Source of the DNA: Cytospora piceicola
Lineage: Eukaryota > Ascomycota > Sordariomycetes > Diaporthales > Cytosporaceae
Direction: 5' to 3'
Length of the DNA stretch: 64,000 bases
NCBI GenBank assembly: GCA_023375675.1
Contig: JALQBC010000011.1
Location: 992,001-1,056,000, forward strand
Of the stretch, positions 25,183 through 33,664 are shown piece after piece (position 1 is the stretch's first letter; every line of letters begins with the position of its first letter). The position numbers and the translations under genes were made by a program. The notes under the pieces were generated by a model. It did no database searches. It saw nothing but the letters and a program-made list of their open reading frames with translations, and had not been told where the DNA came from.

Positions 25183-25348
25183 TATTATATATAATATATA
25201 CTTAATTAATATATTAATATATTATCTTGTACTTTATTTACTCGAGTACGTTAATTTCTATATTAAATATATCCCGAAGTTAATTGTATAACTTGCTTAT
25301 TTATACGGACTGAGGTATTTCCGCAAGGACCCCTGCTGCCGTCTGACA
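25183..25348 (-). repeat. Right LTR (5' LTR with respect to the element)
   Basis: 166 bp, ends TCTGACA. Its outer (right) half is well preserved in G/C, while its inner (left) half is heavily mutated, the mirror image of the left LTR. The middle ~30 bp (ATTTCTATATTAAATATA region) is identical in both copies. Confidence 0.92.
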
Positions 25349-25353
25349 GAAGG
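25349..25353. repeat. Right copy of the 5-bp target-site duplication (GAAGG)
   Basis: Identical to 18889-18893 and directly abutting the LTR terminus. It marks the exact insertion point, about 25 bp to the left of the CCAAT module of the next gene. Confidence 0.9.
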
Positions 25354-25377
25354 TAAAGGTCGAAAAAGGTACACCTC

Positions 25378-25533
25378 GGCCAATCAGGCCGCCAAAGGGT
25401 CTGCAAATATTCAGCCAATAGCATATTTCGGTAAGGCAGCCTGTATGTAGAAGCTGGCCAATCAGTAGTGGTTGGCTCTGTCAAATATTCAACCAATGGG
25501 ACAGTTTCAGTAGCAACAAAGACCCTGGACCCA
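25378..25533 (+). promoter_or_regulatory. Imperfect tandem duplication carrying four CCAAT boxes
   Basis: Two units of about 78 bp (25378-25455 and 25456-25533) share GGCCAATCAG at the start, an AAATATTCA-(A/G)-CCAAT core and a TTTC-GTA-like end. CCAAT pentamers start at 25380, 25415, 25458 and 25493, so spacing is 35, 43 and 35 bp. CCAAT is the site of the fungal HAP/CBC complex. The module lies about 590-740 bp upstream of the NYN gene ATG; a regulatory role is inferred. Confidence 0.6.
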
Positions 25534-25799
25534 CTATAACGGACCGCCACCACCCCAGGCACCGGGTGCCACTGCACTGGGGCCACTGGCGTTCGGCAAA
25601 GGCATCATCGACTTTCAGAGTGACTTGACTTTCCCATCGCCATATTCATCTCCATCTCTACACACAACTCTTTCCCTTCTTCACCACTATCAATCGTGAT
25701 CAACTTCGACAACCTGCGCAAACCTCGCGCTCCTCTTCCAAATTACTCATCGATTCTTCATTTCTTTCTTTCCTTCTTTCTTTCTCATCTTCTATCGTC

Positions 25800-25842
25800 T
25801 TCATCGCATCGCATCGCACCGCACCGCACCGCACCGCATCTA
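25800..25842 (+). repeat. GCATC/GCACC pentanucleotide repeat in the NYN gene leader
   Basis: A run of GCATC then GCACC units lies between a CTTTCTTTC pyrimidine tract and the coding start at 26120. The position suggests promoter or 5' UTR sequence. Other short iterations (CTCACAACCTCACAACATCG and CGATTTCGCGATTTCGCG) follow at 25935-25985. Confidence 0.6.
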
Positions 25843-26119
25843 CGGACGGACGTAATCGCAACCCAACCCGACACGCCGCCGCAGTTGCCACCCCGCGCTG
25901 TCACTCAACCTTAAAGTCACCCGCTTTGCGACCGACCTCACAACCTCACAACATCGCAACATTTGCGATTTCGCGATTTCGCGATCAGTTCTCAAAACTT
26001 CTAACCAATTTTGTCTTGAATGGCCAAGTGCTCGTTTGACGACTTCAATTTCTTTCTCTCTCCTACTTAGTCTTTTCTAGCCACCGTTCCGTCTGAACCC
26101 CATTCAATCACTTGACAAA

Positions 26120-27700
26120 ATGGCTTCCTCGGTCCTGGCCTCGACCAAGTCCACCTCCGTCCTCGGCGATCGTCGAGGTCGGGGCTACGCGCGCCCCAAG
26201 TCGCCCAAGCTTGGCAACTTCACGCGTGTCTACCAGGCCATCCCGCGATTCAAGGACAAGTTCCCTGATCTTGACCTCGGCCATGCCAACTCACCTCCGA
26301 CCCGGAGTCCCGTTCTCACCCTCAAGGGCGTGGACATGACCAAGATTGACTCTGGCATCCTCCCTGGTCTCTCCCCTGGTTACGAGCAGCTTGATGCCAC
26401 TACTACCGACGACGACAGCCCTGCCAGAGACAGCATCCTTTCTGCTGATGGCCCTGGTAGCACTCGCGACTCGACCCCCGCCGCCAGCCCTGCCACTCCG
26501 ACTCTTAAGTCCACTCATGAGCCCAAGCTCACCCCGCTCATTTTCAATTCAGAGATCGATGATGTCTTCGAGCAGCGGATTCCTGGAGTGCAGGCTACCG
26601 AGGTGAAGCACACTACCTACCAGGAAACCTGCTTCCCTCCCTTCACAACCCCTGTGGTCGCCAACCCGGACGAAGGTGTCTACCTCTGCCAACTCCAGCG
26701 CAAGGAGCGTATCACCATCGCGAAACTTGCCGATAAGCACCTGTGGTCTCCCTTTGCCGACCCTTTCAGTGTTTCCTGGGACACCAACGGCGACTTCTTC
26801 CTTGGCTACCATCAGCCTCTCATCATTAACCCGTGGGTTCAACAGAAGCCTGGCCAGATATACCTGAAGCCCGTCTCCAAAAACTCGGTAGACGTACTTT
26901 ACCGCGTTGACAAGCAGACCCAAATCAAGATCGCCAAGGCCAAGATGGACTCTTCATATGTCGTTGACAATCTGCTCCGAGCAACCCCTTCACTACCGGC
27001 CTACGAGCCAATCCATGTCTTCGTCGACCTGTCCAATATCGTCATCGGCTTCTACAACTGCCTGAAAAAGAAGCGAGGTCTTTCGCCCAACGGGAGAGTT
27101 CAAGCTCCTCCTTTCTTCTACGAAGCTTTCGCCACCGTCCTTGAGCGATCTCGTCCTTGTGCCAAGCGCATTGTTGTGGGCTCGAAGAGACCCCGCAGCG
27201 CTTACGAAGACTACATGCTTGAGGCAGAGCAGTGCGGTTACGAGATGAACATCCTACAGCGCGTTGCTGGTCGCAAGATTACGGCAGCCGAGCGCGCCCG
27301 CGCTACCAACCTCTTCGATGCCTTCGCTGAGGACAGCGATGACTTCGGCCCGTGGTGCCCTCCCCTGCGCCATCGCGAGCAGGGCGTCGACGAGATTCTG
27401 CACATGAAGATGCTCCAGAGCATCGTCGATGCGCCCAGGCCTGGCACCATGGTTCTGGCGACCGGCGATGCCGCCGAGGCCGAGTTCTCCGACGGTTTCC
27501 TGAGTAATGTCGCGCGCGCCCTGAAGCAAGGCTGGAACGTCGAGCTTCTTGGCTGGAGAAACAACATCTCTTCTGCGTGGCGCAACAAGGAATTCGAAGC
27601 CAGGTGGGAGACGGGCCAGTTCCGCGTCATCGAACTTGACGAGATTGCTGAGGAGCTTCTTGGAATGTACCTGCGCCCAGGCGAGAATGCTGTCCTCTAA
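26120..27700 (+). CDS. NYN-domain (PIN-like nuclease fold) protein
   Basis: Single exon, 526 residues, starting at the AAA-ATG at 26120 after a long pyrimidine-rich leader. The N-terminal ~290 residues include a Ser/Thr/Pro/Asp-rich stretch and a conserved but unnamed region (PFTTPVVANPDEGVYLCQLQRKERI). From about residue 296 there is an NYN-type fold: IHVFVDLSNIVIGFYNCL (the first acidic strand), KRIVVGSKRP, the EQGVDEILHMKMLQSI helix, TMVLATGDAAEAEFSDGF (second acidic strand) and WNVELLGWRNNIS. NYN domains share the PIN/FEN nuclease fold and usually act on RNA. The VDLSN and TGDAAEAE segments retain acidic residues suited to metal binding, so activity is possible but unproven. Confidence 0.85.
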   Translation: MASSVLASTKSTSVLGDRRGRGYARPKSPKLGNFTRVYQAIPRFKDKFPDLDLGHANSPPTRSPVLTLKGVDMTKIDSGILPGLSPGYEQLDATTTDDDSPARDSILSADGPGSTRDSTPAASPATPTLKSTHEPKLTPLIFNSEIDDVFEQRIPGVQATEVKHTTYQETCFPPFTTPVVANPDEGVYLCQLQRKERITIAKLADKHLWSPFADPFSVSWDTNGDFFLGYHQPLIINPWVQQKPGQIYLKPVSKNSVDVLYRVDKQTQIKIAKAKMDSSYVVDNLLRATPSLPAYEPIHVFVDLSNIVIGFYNCLKKKRGLSPNGRVQAPPFFYEAFATVLERSRPCAKRIVVGSKRPRSAYEDYMLEAEQCGYEMNILQRVAGRKITAAERARATNLFDAFAEDSDDFGPWCPPLRHREQGVDEILHMKMLQSIVDAPRPGTMVLATGDAAEAEFSDGFLSNVARALKQGWNVELLGWRNNISSAWRNKEFEARWETGQFRVIELDEIAEELLGMYLRPGENAVL

Positions 27701-29435
27701 ACCACCAACAAGTGTACGATGCTGCCGCCACTGGAACACTTGCCTTTGACAGCAGCTGCACTGCTCTGAGCAATTGCTCAAGCGTTGAATTCCCTGCCTT
27801 TTTGGTCGTGTTTACGAACTATTCTTGGGCTTGGATGTCTCACTTGTAACAACTATACGAAAACACACAAACCGACTCCTCATTGGACCCTGTCCAGCCG
27901 TTCATGACGGACGACATGAAGTCACGAAGCATGTTCGGACACACAATGATCGATCATCTCGATCGCAATTTACGACACCAACGATTTCGCTTTTTTTTTT
28001 GCTCACGAATTTCTGTACATTTCGACTTTCCATTTATACATAATCGACTCACCGAATCCATTCCTTACTTTTGTCACGACGGACGATGCCAATCACACTC
28101 ATTTCGACAAGGCATTAGCGGCATGGTTCAGAAACACCAAAAACATCTCGATATCACACTCATTTACTATGCGACACCTCGTTCCCAGCATGACTCGATT
28201 TCGCAATTAGCGAACATCCACTTTTCGGCATCGAAGGCGTCTGAGGACACTTTTCACTGCGGCGGTGTCACGAAGGGCAATGCAAAACGTGCATCATTGG
28301 GAGGGCACGCATTCTGTTTTCGGATTTTCAGCATGTGCCTTTGTCTGATTTGCCAAACCCAGACATGGATGAGGTTGGACAGACACGATGGCCATGGCCA
28401 TGATATCTCATGCATAGCGATACCCCATACTTGCTTGTCAGCGTCAGTTTGACGACTGGCATGATATTTTTATGCATACGGTGGCGTTCAGGAAGTAATG
28501 AAAAAATGGGAGGGACAAACTCAACCCGAATGATGGATCAAAGACGGTCACATGACGAGGCAGCGTGGATATTTCTTGAAAGTCTTTCGACGTTGAATTG
28601 TGGCAGGTTCGATTGTTGAAGGCCCCTCCAGGATTCCAGCATCTCCATTGTCTCTTACTTGTTCATATCACTAAATCGACAAAAGCGGTCACCATTTTTC
28701 GGCCGCATGTGTCACAGGCGACGGTTCGCCTGCTCGCGACTTTTACGGGAGCGACACACATATTCACAGCGTCTCTTGACGAATTAGAGATGGAACGGCA
28801 AACATATATTTTTACACGACGACCTCGAGATTCACCAGCACGGCGGCACCAGCACCGTCTTTGTGTAGGGGCGGTTGGACGAATGGAGGAGGAATGATGG
28901 ACGGCCTTTCGGTATATCTGGCAGGGTATCAAGGAGAGGACCGCATCAGCGGCCCCCACGACCGATGACCACAGGCCCTTCCACACTACAAATCTCAAGA
29001 CGAGCAGGATAGCTGCTCTGTGCCTTCGGTTTTCCTCAGTCGCGATGTCATTAGGTTGTCTTTACGCCTGGAGGCCTCAAAATATAACTGCAGTTCCATC
29101 TATTTCTGTCCCATTCTGGGTTTCCCACCTGTTACTGTGAAGGATACTGCCATTTACTCGTGACGGGGGATTGGGCTGGGCTCTTTCCCAGAGCCTTGTG
29201 TGTTTTGGGCTGCCTAATACATCCTGCTCGCATTAGTGTTGCATTTGCACCCTTCGCTTGTAAGTATTTACAAGACTGAGGATACTTACCATTGTCTCTT
29301 GGCAGGAGGCTGTCTGTACCAGAAATATTTGTACATGGCGATCCCTCTTCCCATATTATCACACGAACCACGTATCCAGCACTGTTCTCGCCCACCCCAC
29401 TGACCACACCGACGACGCTTTGCAAGTATCCCATC
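27701..29435. other. Long intergenic region without a supported gene
   Basis: The sequence just after the NYN gene looks like 3' UTR. A 189-codon open frame exists at 27883-28452 but has no domain and an unlikely composition (many Cys/His/Ile). The right end holds the promoter and leader of the zinc-finger gene; a GTAAGT at 29261 and TTGGCAG at 29306 could bound a 5' UTR intron. Confidence 0.45.
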
Positions 29436-30439
29436 ATGGCCGAGTACAACCTCCACTTCGACCTCCAAGGCAACGATGGAAACAACGACGCCTCCGCCTT
29501 CGAGTTTGCACCCCTTACCCCAGTGATGGGCCAATCGGCGGACTGGATTACCCCTGGTTATCCTCCATTGGGATCAGTGAGTGGTAACACTGCGGCACAG
29601 CCGTACCCAAAGCTGGATCTTGCACCCTTTGTGGCTGCAGGTTCCGGTGGGTGAGTTTTTTTTTTTTACTTTTTGCTAACACTGCCCCAATCTGCAGACT
29701 CCACGCTCGATCTGTCCGGAGTTCCAGTCATACCTGCGTCGCCAAGGACTGCCATGCTCCTTTTCGATCGGCCCGGGAACTCGAGCAGCACGCCCTCGAA
29801 CAAAAGCACCAGGCGTTTCTCTGCACCTGCGGCAAGGGCTACACCAAGAATTCCACCTTGAACCGCCATATCAAGGAAGCCACGGAGCTGCCACAAAACG
29901 AGTGCCCATGCTGCGAGAAGTCCTTCAAGCGCCCGGCTCATGTTGAGACACATCTCCGGACCATCCATCTGGTGCGAAAGGAGGCCGCTATCGACGCACT
30001 CCTGAGACTCCAGCAGGCTGCTCCCGCTCCGCTGAGGGTCTCACGCCGTCGGAAGGCTGCGGGTGCCGAGGCTGCTCCCGCTCCCCTGAGGGGCTCACGC
30101 CGTCGCAAGGCTGCGGGCGCCGTAGCTGCTGCCAACCCCATCAACGTTCCGGTAACCTCCTCGCCGGCGGTGCCTTTCCCTATCCAGGGCCTGGCTGGGC
30201 AGTTTTGGCTTCCTACTATCTCTACCCGCGACTTTCGTCTTATGAACACGCCTGACCTTTTTTCTGTCCCGGCCTCCGGGTTTACTACCGACCCGACTGG
30301 ATTCCCCGCTCCTCCTATGGGATACTCGGGTGCGGACATGACTGGGTCTGTTGCGGCGCCGGTTGCCGAGGCTGTCGCAGCTTCTGGTGGTGACGACTTT
30401 CTGGGAGAACTTGACTTCGTGGATGACATGTGGTTCTAG
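29436..30439 (+). CDS. C2H2 zinc-finger protein, putative transcription factor
   Basis: Exons 29436-29650 and 29698-30439; the 47-nt intron has a GTGAGT donor, a T12-type run, a GCTAAC branch site and a CTGCAG acceptor. 318 residues. The N-terminal ~70 residues are acidic and Pro/Gly-rich. Three finger-like units follow: CVAKDC...HALEQKH (complete), CTCGKGY...NRHIKEA (second His missing) and CPCCEKSFKRPAHVETHLRTIH (complete). Then comes a basic region with a perfect-length 54-bp tandem duplication (about 30016-30123; unit AAPAPLRGSRRRKAAGA-like), then a Pro/Phe-rich tail ending in an acidic aromatic patch (GDDFLGELDFVDDMWF) typical of activation domains. I do not recognise an orthologue. DNA binding is inferred from the fingers and the basic repeats could aid nuclear import. 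Confidence 0.8.
30016..30123 (+). repeat. 54-bp tandem duplication inside the zinc-finger gene
   Basis: Two adjacent 54-bp copies beginning GCTGCTCCCGCTCC differ at only a few bases. They encode two consecutive 18-residue basic units and keep the reading frame. Confidence 0.85.
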
Positions 30440-31475
30440 TAACCTGTGCTTCTGAAGATGTGGTTCTGACGTTCAGGCTGTCCCTGCTTCTATGTCTTTC
30501 TTGTGTTGTTTCCCTGTGGACTGACCTGATCGATGCGCTTCGTTGCTTGTTATGATGCCTCTTGTGGTAGAGTTAGTTACTTACGATGCTTTGTGAAATT
30601 AAGTCGTTGAGCTCATTATCATATCTTCCTGACCTGCTGTTGCCTTTCCCCGCCGCCTCTTCCAATCATGACTCCCTGAAGTGAGGTCTCTGGATTAGCT
30701 GCATATACTGTTCTCATGGATCGTGTAGTTCAGTCGCAAGCCTTACCCCTCATAACCGTGCTCTCAATCACGCAGCACTGGCAAGGAGAGAAACCGAAGT
30801 TATTTTCACGATATGGTTTGCAAGGATCCAGTGGACGTAGGTGAAGCCCAGGAAAGCATTTTGAAGTTTGTACCAAAGTTGCTATGTGTACACCCTATGT
30901 CTTGCCGGGATGGTGCACATCCAGCCACTTACACGACGTTGGAATTATCTTGGACTAAGGGTCGTCGGGTGGAGCAAAAATGCAAAAATAAACGTACAAC
31001 ACCGGGTATTCGCTGGTCGTCACCGACCCAACTACTAATCCAGCCCTCAGCGGCTTGTCTATGGGAGAGCGGACGGGATCCCGAATTTTCCACTGGGTAT
31101 GGTCGTACGTATTATACTCTGCCGAGAAAGGCATTATAAGGAGACATTTACACTCGTGACAGCGTCATCATAAGCTACCCTAAGTTGGCCAGGACGTTGC
31201 CTTCGTACCTACACTGGTTGACCAATATGCTAATAGCTGTAGGCAATGAGGATCTTGGTAATCGTGATCATATGTTGTCACTTGAGTATTAATATGCGTT
31301 GCTATACCAGCTACACCAATATCGGTGAAGACTGACCAGTTTGTACCCAGGGATATCGAGTGGGTATACCTTCCCAACCGCAATACAGCGCCGAATCCAA
31401 ACCAAAGCCCAATGCCGCTGTTACTCCAAAATGAAGAAGACTACAAACACAGAAAGCGCTCCTCCTCTCCATGCC
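30440..31475. other. Intergenic region between convergent zinc-finger and GT25-like genes
   Basis: This contains the two 3' flanks. The open frame at 30813-31139 has no domain and is not supported. No repeat or RNA gene is visible. Confidence 0.45.
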
Positions 31476-32807
31476 TCACCACTGAGCTTCCATGGCCGTC
31501 CCGCGTATCATATTCAGGATATTCAACCTCGAGCTCCACACGATATTCTCCGTACTCCCCTTCTCCCGTATCACCGGCGGCTCCTCCTCCCCGTCAGCGC
31601 CCACGCGCTGTATGTCACTATCCCCCCGGATATTCCCCTTGGACTTGTGGTGGAAGAACACAGGCGGCGTGACGCTCAGGCACTTGGCGTCCAGCCCCCT
31701 GTCCCCCAGCACGCCCTCGCGGTCCAGCGGGTCCCCCTCCGCGGCCAGCCCCGCGAGCCTGCTCCACCCGCCGACGGCGCGGCGGCACAGCCACGCCAGG
31801 GCGTTGTCGAAGGGGCCCGACAGCCTGTCGACGCTGAGGTCGTACAGGATCTTCCGGGCGCCGCGCTGCGACACGGCGTACGCGAAGGTGCAGATGGGCG
31901 CCGCCGTGACGTGCACCCACCTCGTGCGCTCCGGGTGCGCCCGGAAGTCCACGATGCCCGTGACGCGGTCCAGGGGCGGGACCGTGGCGTCGTTGAGGAT
32001 GGTGTACTTGCGCGCCATGGCGGCCCTGCCCGGGTCGTCGCCCGGCAGGTCCTTGTTCTCCGGGAGGTCCTCCGGGAAGGGCTCGCCGCAGTGGCCTAGC
32101 CAGAGGACGTCCCAGTCGTCGCCGTAGGGGTTCCTGGGCTCGCCTGCGGGGGAGGAGGATGAGGAGGATGATGGCCTGCCGGTGGGGAAGTAGACGTCCG
32201 GGAGGTTCGAGAGGACGGCGCGGGCGCCGGCGGCGACGAGCTCCAGCTGCGGCTTGAGGCGGACGTCCCAGTCCATGTCGTCCTCCATGATCAGGGCGGA
32301 GTCGAGGTTCTCGTCGACGACCCTCCTGATGGCGTTCATGTGGCCCCTCCAGCTGCCCAGGTTCGTCTCCATCAGCAGCTTCCTGTCGACGCCGAACGGC
32401 ACCGCCTTGTCGGGGACCTCCTCGCCGCGGACGCCGTCGACCCACTCGACGTCGAAGCCCGTCAGCGCCGAGGTCAGCGTCATGGCGTCCCTCTTGTCGG
32501 TGCGCTCGGGCAGCCCGACCACGAAGACCTTGCTGAACCCGAGGGTGCCGTTGGCCACGCGGTTGATGTCCTGCGGCGTCGAGTGGCCCTTGTATTCCCT
32601 GCCGTAGGGCTTCTCGGGCACGTTCGACTTGGACGAGGCGGCGGCTGCGGCGGCGGCTGGGGCGCCACTGAAGGCGGAGAAGGGCGCGGAGAAGCTCGAG
32701 GGGACGTGGAGGGCGTTGCGATTCGGGTGGAGGAGGTAGAAGCTCGTGATGATGAGGAGGGCGATGGCGAAGCCAATCACGGGCCGGGGGCGCACGGTAA
32801 TCATCAT
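31476..32807 (-). CDS. Family 25-type glycosyltransferase, type II membrane protein
   Basis: Single exon on the minus strand, 443 residues. A hydrophobic anchor (about residues 9-26, VIGFAIALLIITSFYLL) follows a short basic N-terminus, the type II topology of Golgi enzymes. The catalytic region begins near residue 90: FSKVFVVGLPERTDKRDAMTL, GFDVEWVDGVRG, LGSWRGHMNAIRRVV and SALIMEDDMDWD, the last giving the metal-binding acidic motif. A distal SQRGARKILYDLS helix and a CLSVTPPVFFHH segment are typical of the LPS/collagen glycosyltransferase family 25 group. The acceptor in fungi is not known to me. Codon use is very GC-rich, which makes long spurious open frames on both strands. A Ser run (about residues 210-216) sits in the middle. 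Confidence 0.85.
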   Translation of the reverse strand: MMITVRPRPVIGFAIALLIITSFYLLHPNRNALHVPSSFSAPFSAFSGAPAAAAAAASSKSNVPEKPYGREYKGHSTPQDINRVANGTLGFSKVFVVGLPERTDKRDAMTLTSALTGFDVEWVDGVRGEEVPDKAVPFGVDRKLLMETNLGSWRGHMNAIRRVVDENLDSALIMEDDMDWDVRLKPQLELVAAGARAVLSNLPDVYFPTGRPSSSSSSSPAGEPRNPYGDDWDVLWLGHCGEPFPEDLPENKDLPGDDPGRAAMARKYTILNDATVPPLDRVTGIVDFRAHPERTRWVHVTAAPICTFAYAVSQRGARKILYDLSVDRLSGPFDNALAWLCRRAVGGWSRLAGLAAEGDPLDREGVLGDRGLDAKCLSVTPPVFFHHKSKGNIRGDSDIQRVGADGEEEPPVIREKGSTENIVWSSRLNILNMIRGTAMEAQW

Positions 32808-33664
32808 GAACAGGGCGGAGGTCCGCAGAGGTTGTCAGCTCGAGGAGCGCAGGGGCGAAAGTTTGCTTCTGGGACGGAGCCCCTGAATAGGAGAGAACCT
32901 ATGGATTGGGCTGGACAGAGGCTTCGGTTGCTCAAGGCTAGTATGTAGCAAAAGCACACAATGAAAGGGATGGATCCCCTTGTTGGGAAAGGAGTCAGAA
33001 GGAGCGGAGTGAAGCCATCAACAAGAGCTACTACCTAAGCCACGGAGCAAAGTGATTCATGAATGAAGGCCAGACATGAAAGCGGAAGGCTGCAGGACTG
33101 TGTGTTGCAGCGCCAGCTTTTGGGGTCTGGGCCTGGGCCATGGAATGCTTCGGTACATGTGTACTTAATTACCTATGTACCTAGATACTAAGTACCTAGG
33201 TATCTAAATACTTAGGTACATCTGATAACGTTAGTGAACCCCATTGTCTGTACCTGGAGGACCCCTGCTTCTATTCTCCGCTTCATACCTTTCATCGGCC
33301 GACTCCAGTTTTACCCGCTGTGTTAGTGCATGTGAGCGTGTTGGTACATAGTACTTGGTACATACCAATACTATATATGGCACTGCGCACCACTACTCCT
33401 GCTCACATACCTGCCTAGGTGGGTATATATCAAAGGAGCATGTAATAAATTGCATACAGAATCGAGCTGAGTCTCATGGCTTATGGCTTATGGGTTATGA
33501 CGTATGGCTTATAGCTCATGTCGCACGGATATGGCTTACTGCCTAACCTCAATCACTATGTGACCATATACATACCTTGGGGCCTGGTCAGACCATGAAC
33601 TTGCACTTCAATCTTTACCACAATTACCTGAGTAACACTCTTGCTATATGATAACATTCATAAT
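32808..33664. other. Divergent intergenic region with TACCTAGGTA-type palindromic repeats
   Basis: Promoter region between GT25-like (minus) and orphan membrane glycoprotein (plus). At 33150-33226 there is a dense set of overlapping TACCTAGGTA/TACTTAGGTA words. At 33475-33535 the unit TATGGCTTATGG(G)TTATG is repeated several times. No gene seen. Confidence 0.6.
33150..33226. repeat. Cluster of TACCTAGGTA-like palindromic words
   Basis: Within ~75 bp the words GTACTTAATTAC, TATGTACCTAGATAC, AAGTACCTAGGTATC and AATACTTAGGTAC follow each other. Related words occur near 93-135 and 36624-36640 in other intergenic regions of this window. Confidence 0.65.

Larger units (their letters stand above)
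18894..25348 (-). mobile_element. RIP-degraded Ty1/copia-type LTR retrotransposon relic
   Basis: A complete 6,455-bp insertion bounded by two 166-bp direct repeats that begin with TG and end with CA, flanked by a GAAGG target duplication. The interior is extremely A+T-rich, and the cytosines that remain are mostly in CT, CG or CC steps, with CA and TG scarce, the pattern left by RIP. On the minus strand, near 21161-21420, a reverse-transcriptase block of the Ty1/copia kind is still legible, so transcription ran right to left. All frames are riddled with stops; the element is dead. At 6.45 kb it is longer than many copia elements, with about 2 kb between the RT signature and the left LTR. The interior between the LTRs contains no other gene I can support. 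Confidence 0.92.

Noticed and set aside
18900..25300. Possible centromere core or mitochondrial DNA insertion as explanation of the AT-rich block
   Set aside because: Terminal direct repeats of equal length, the target-site duplication and the RT remnant explain the block as one retroelement.
27883..28452. 189-codon frame after the NYN gene
   Set aside because: No domain, improbable Cys/His/Ile composition, and a position in the likely 3' UTR.
31618..32445. 275-codon minus-strand frame inside the GT25-like gene
   Set aside because: Arg/Gly/Ala-rich shadow of the real gene in the neighbouring frame.
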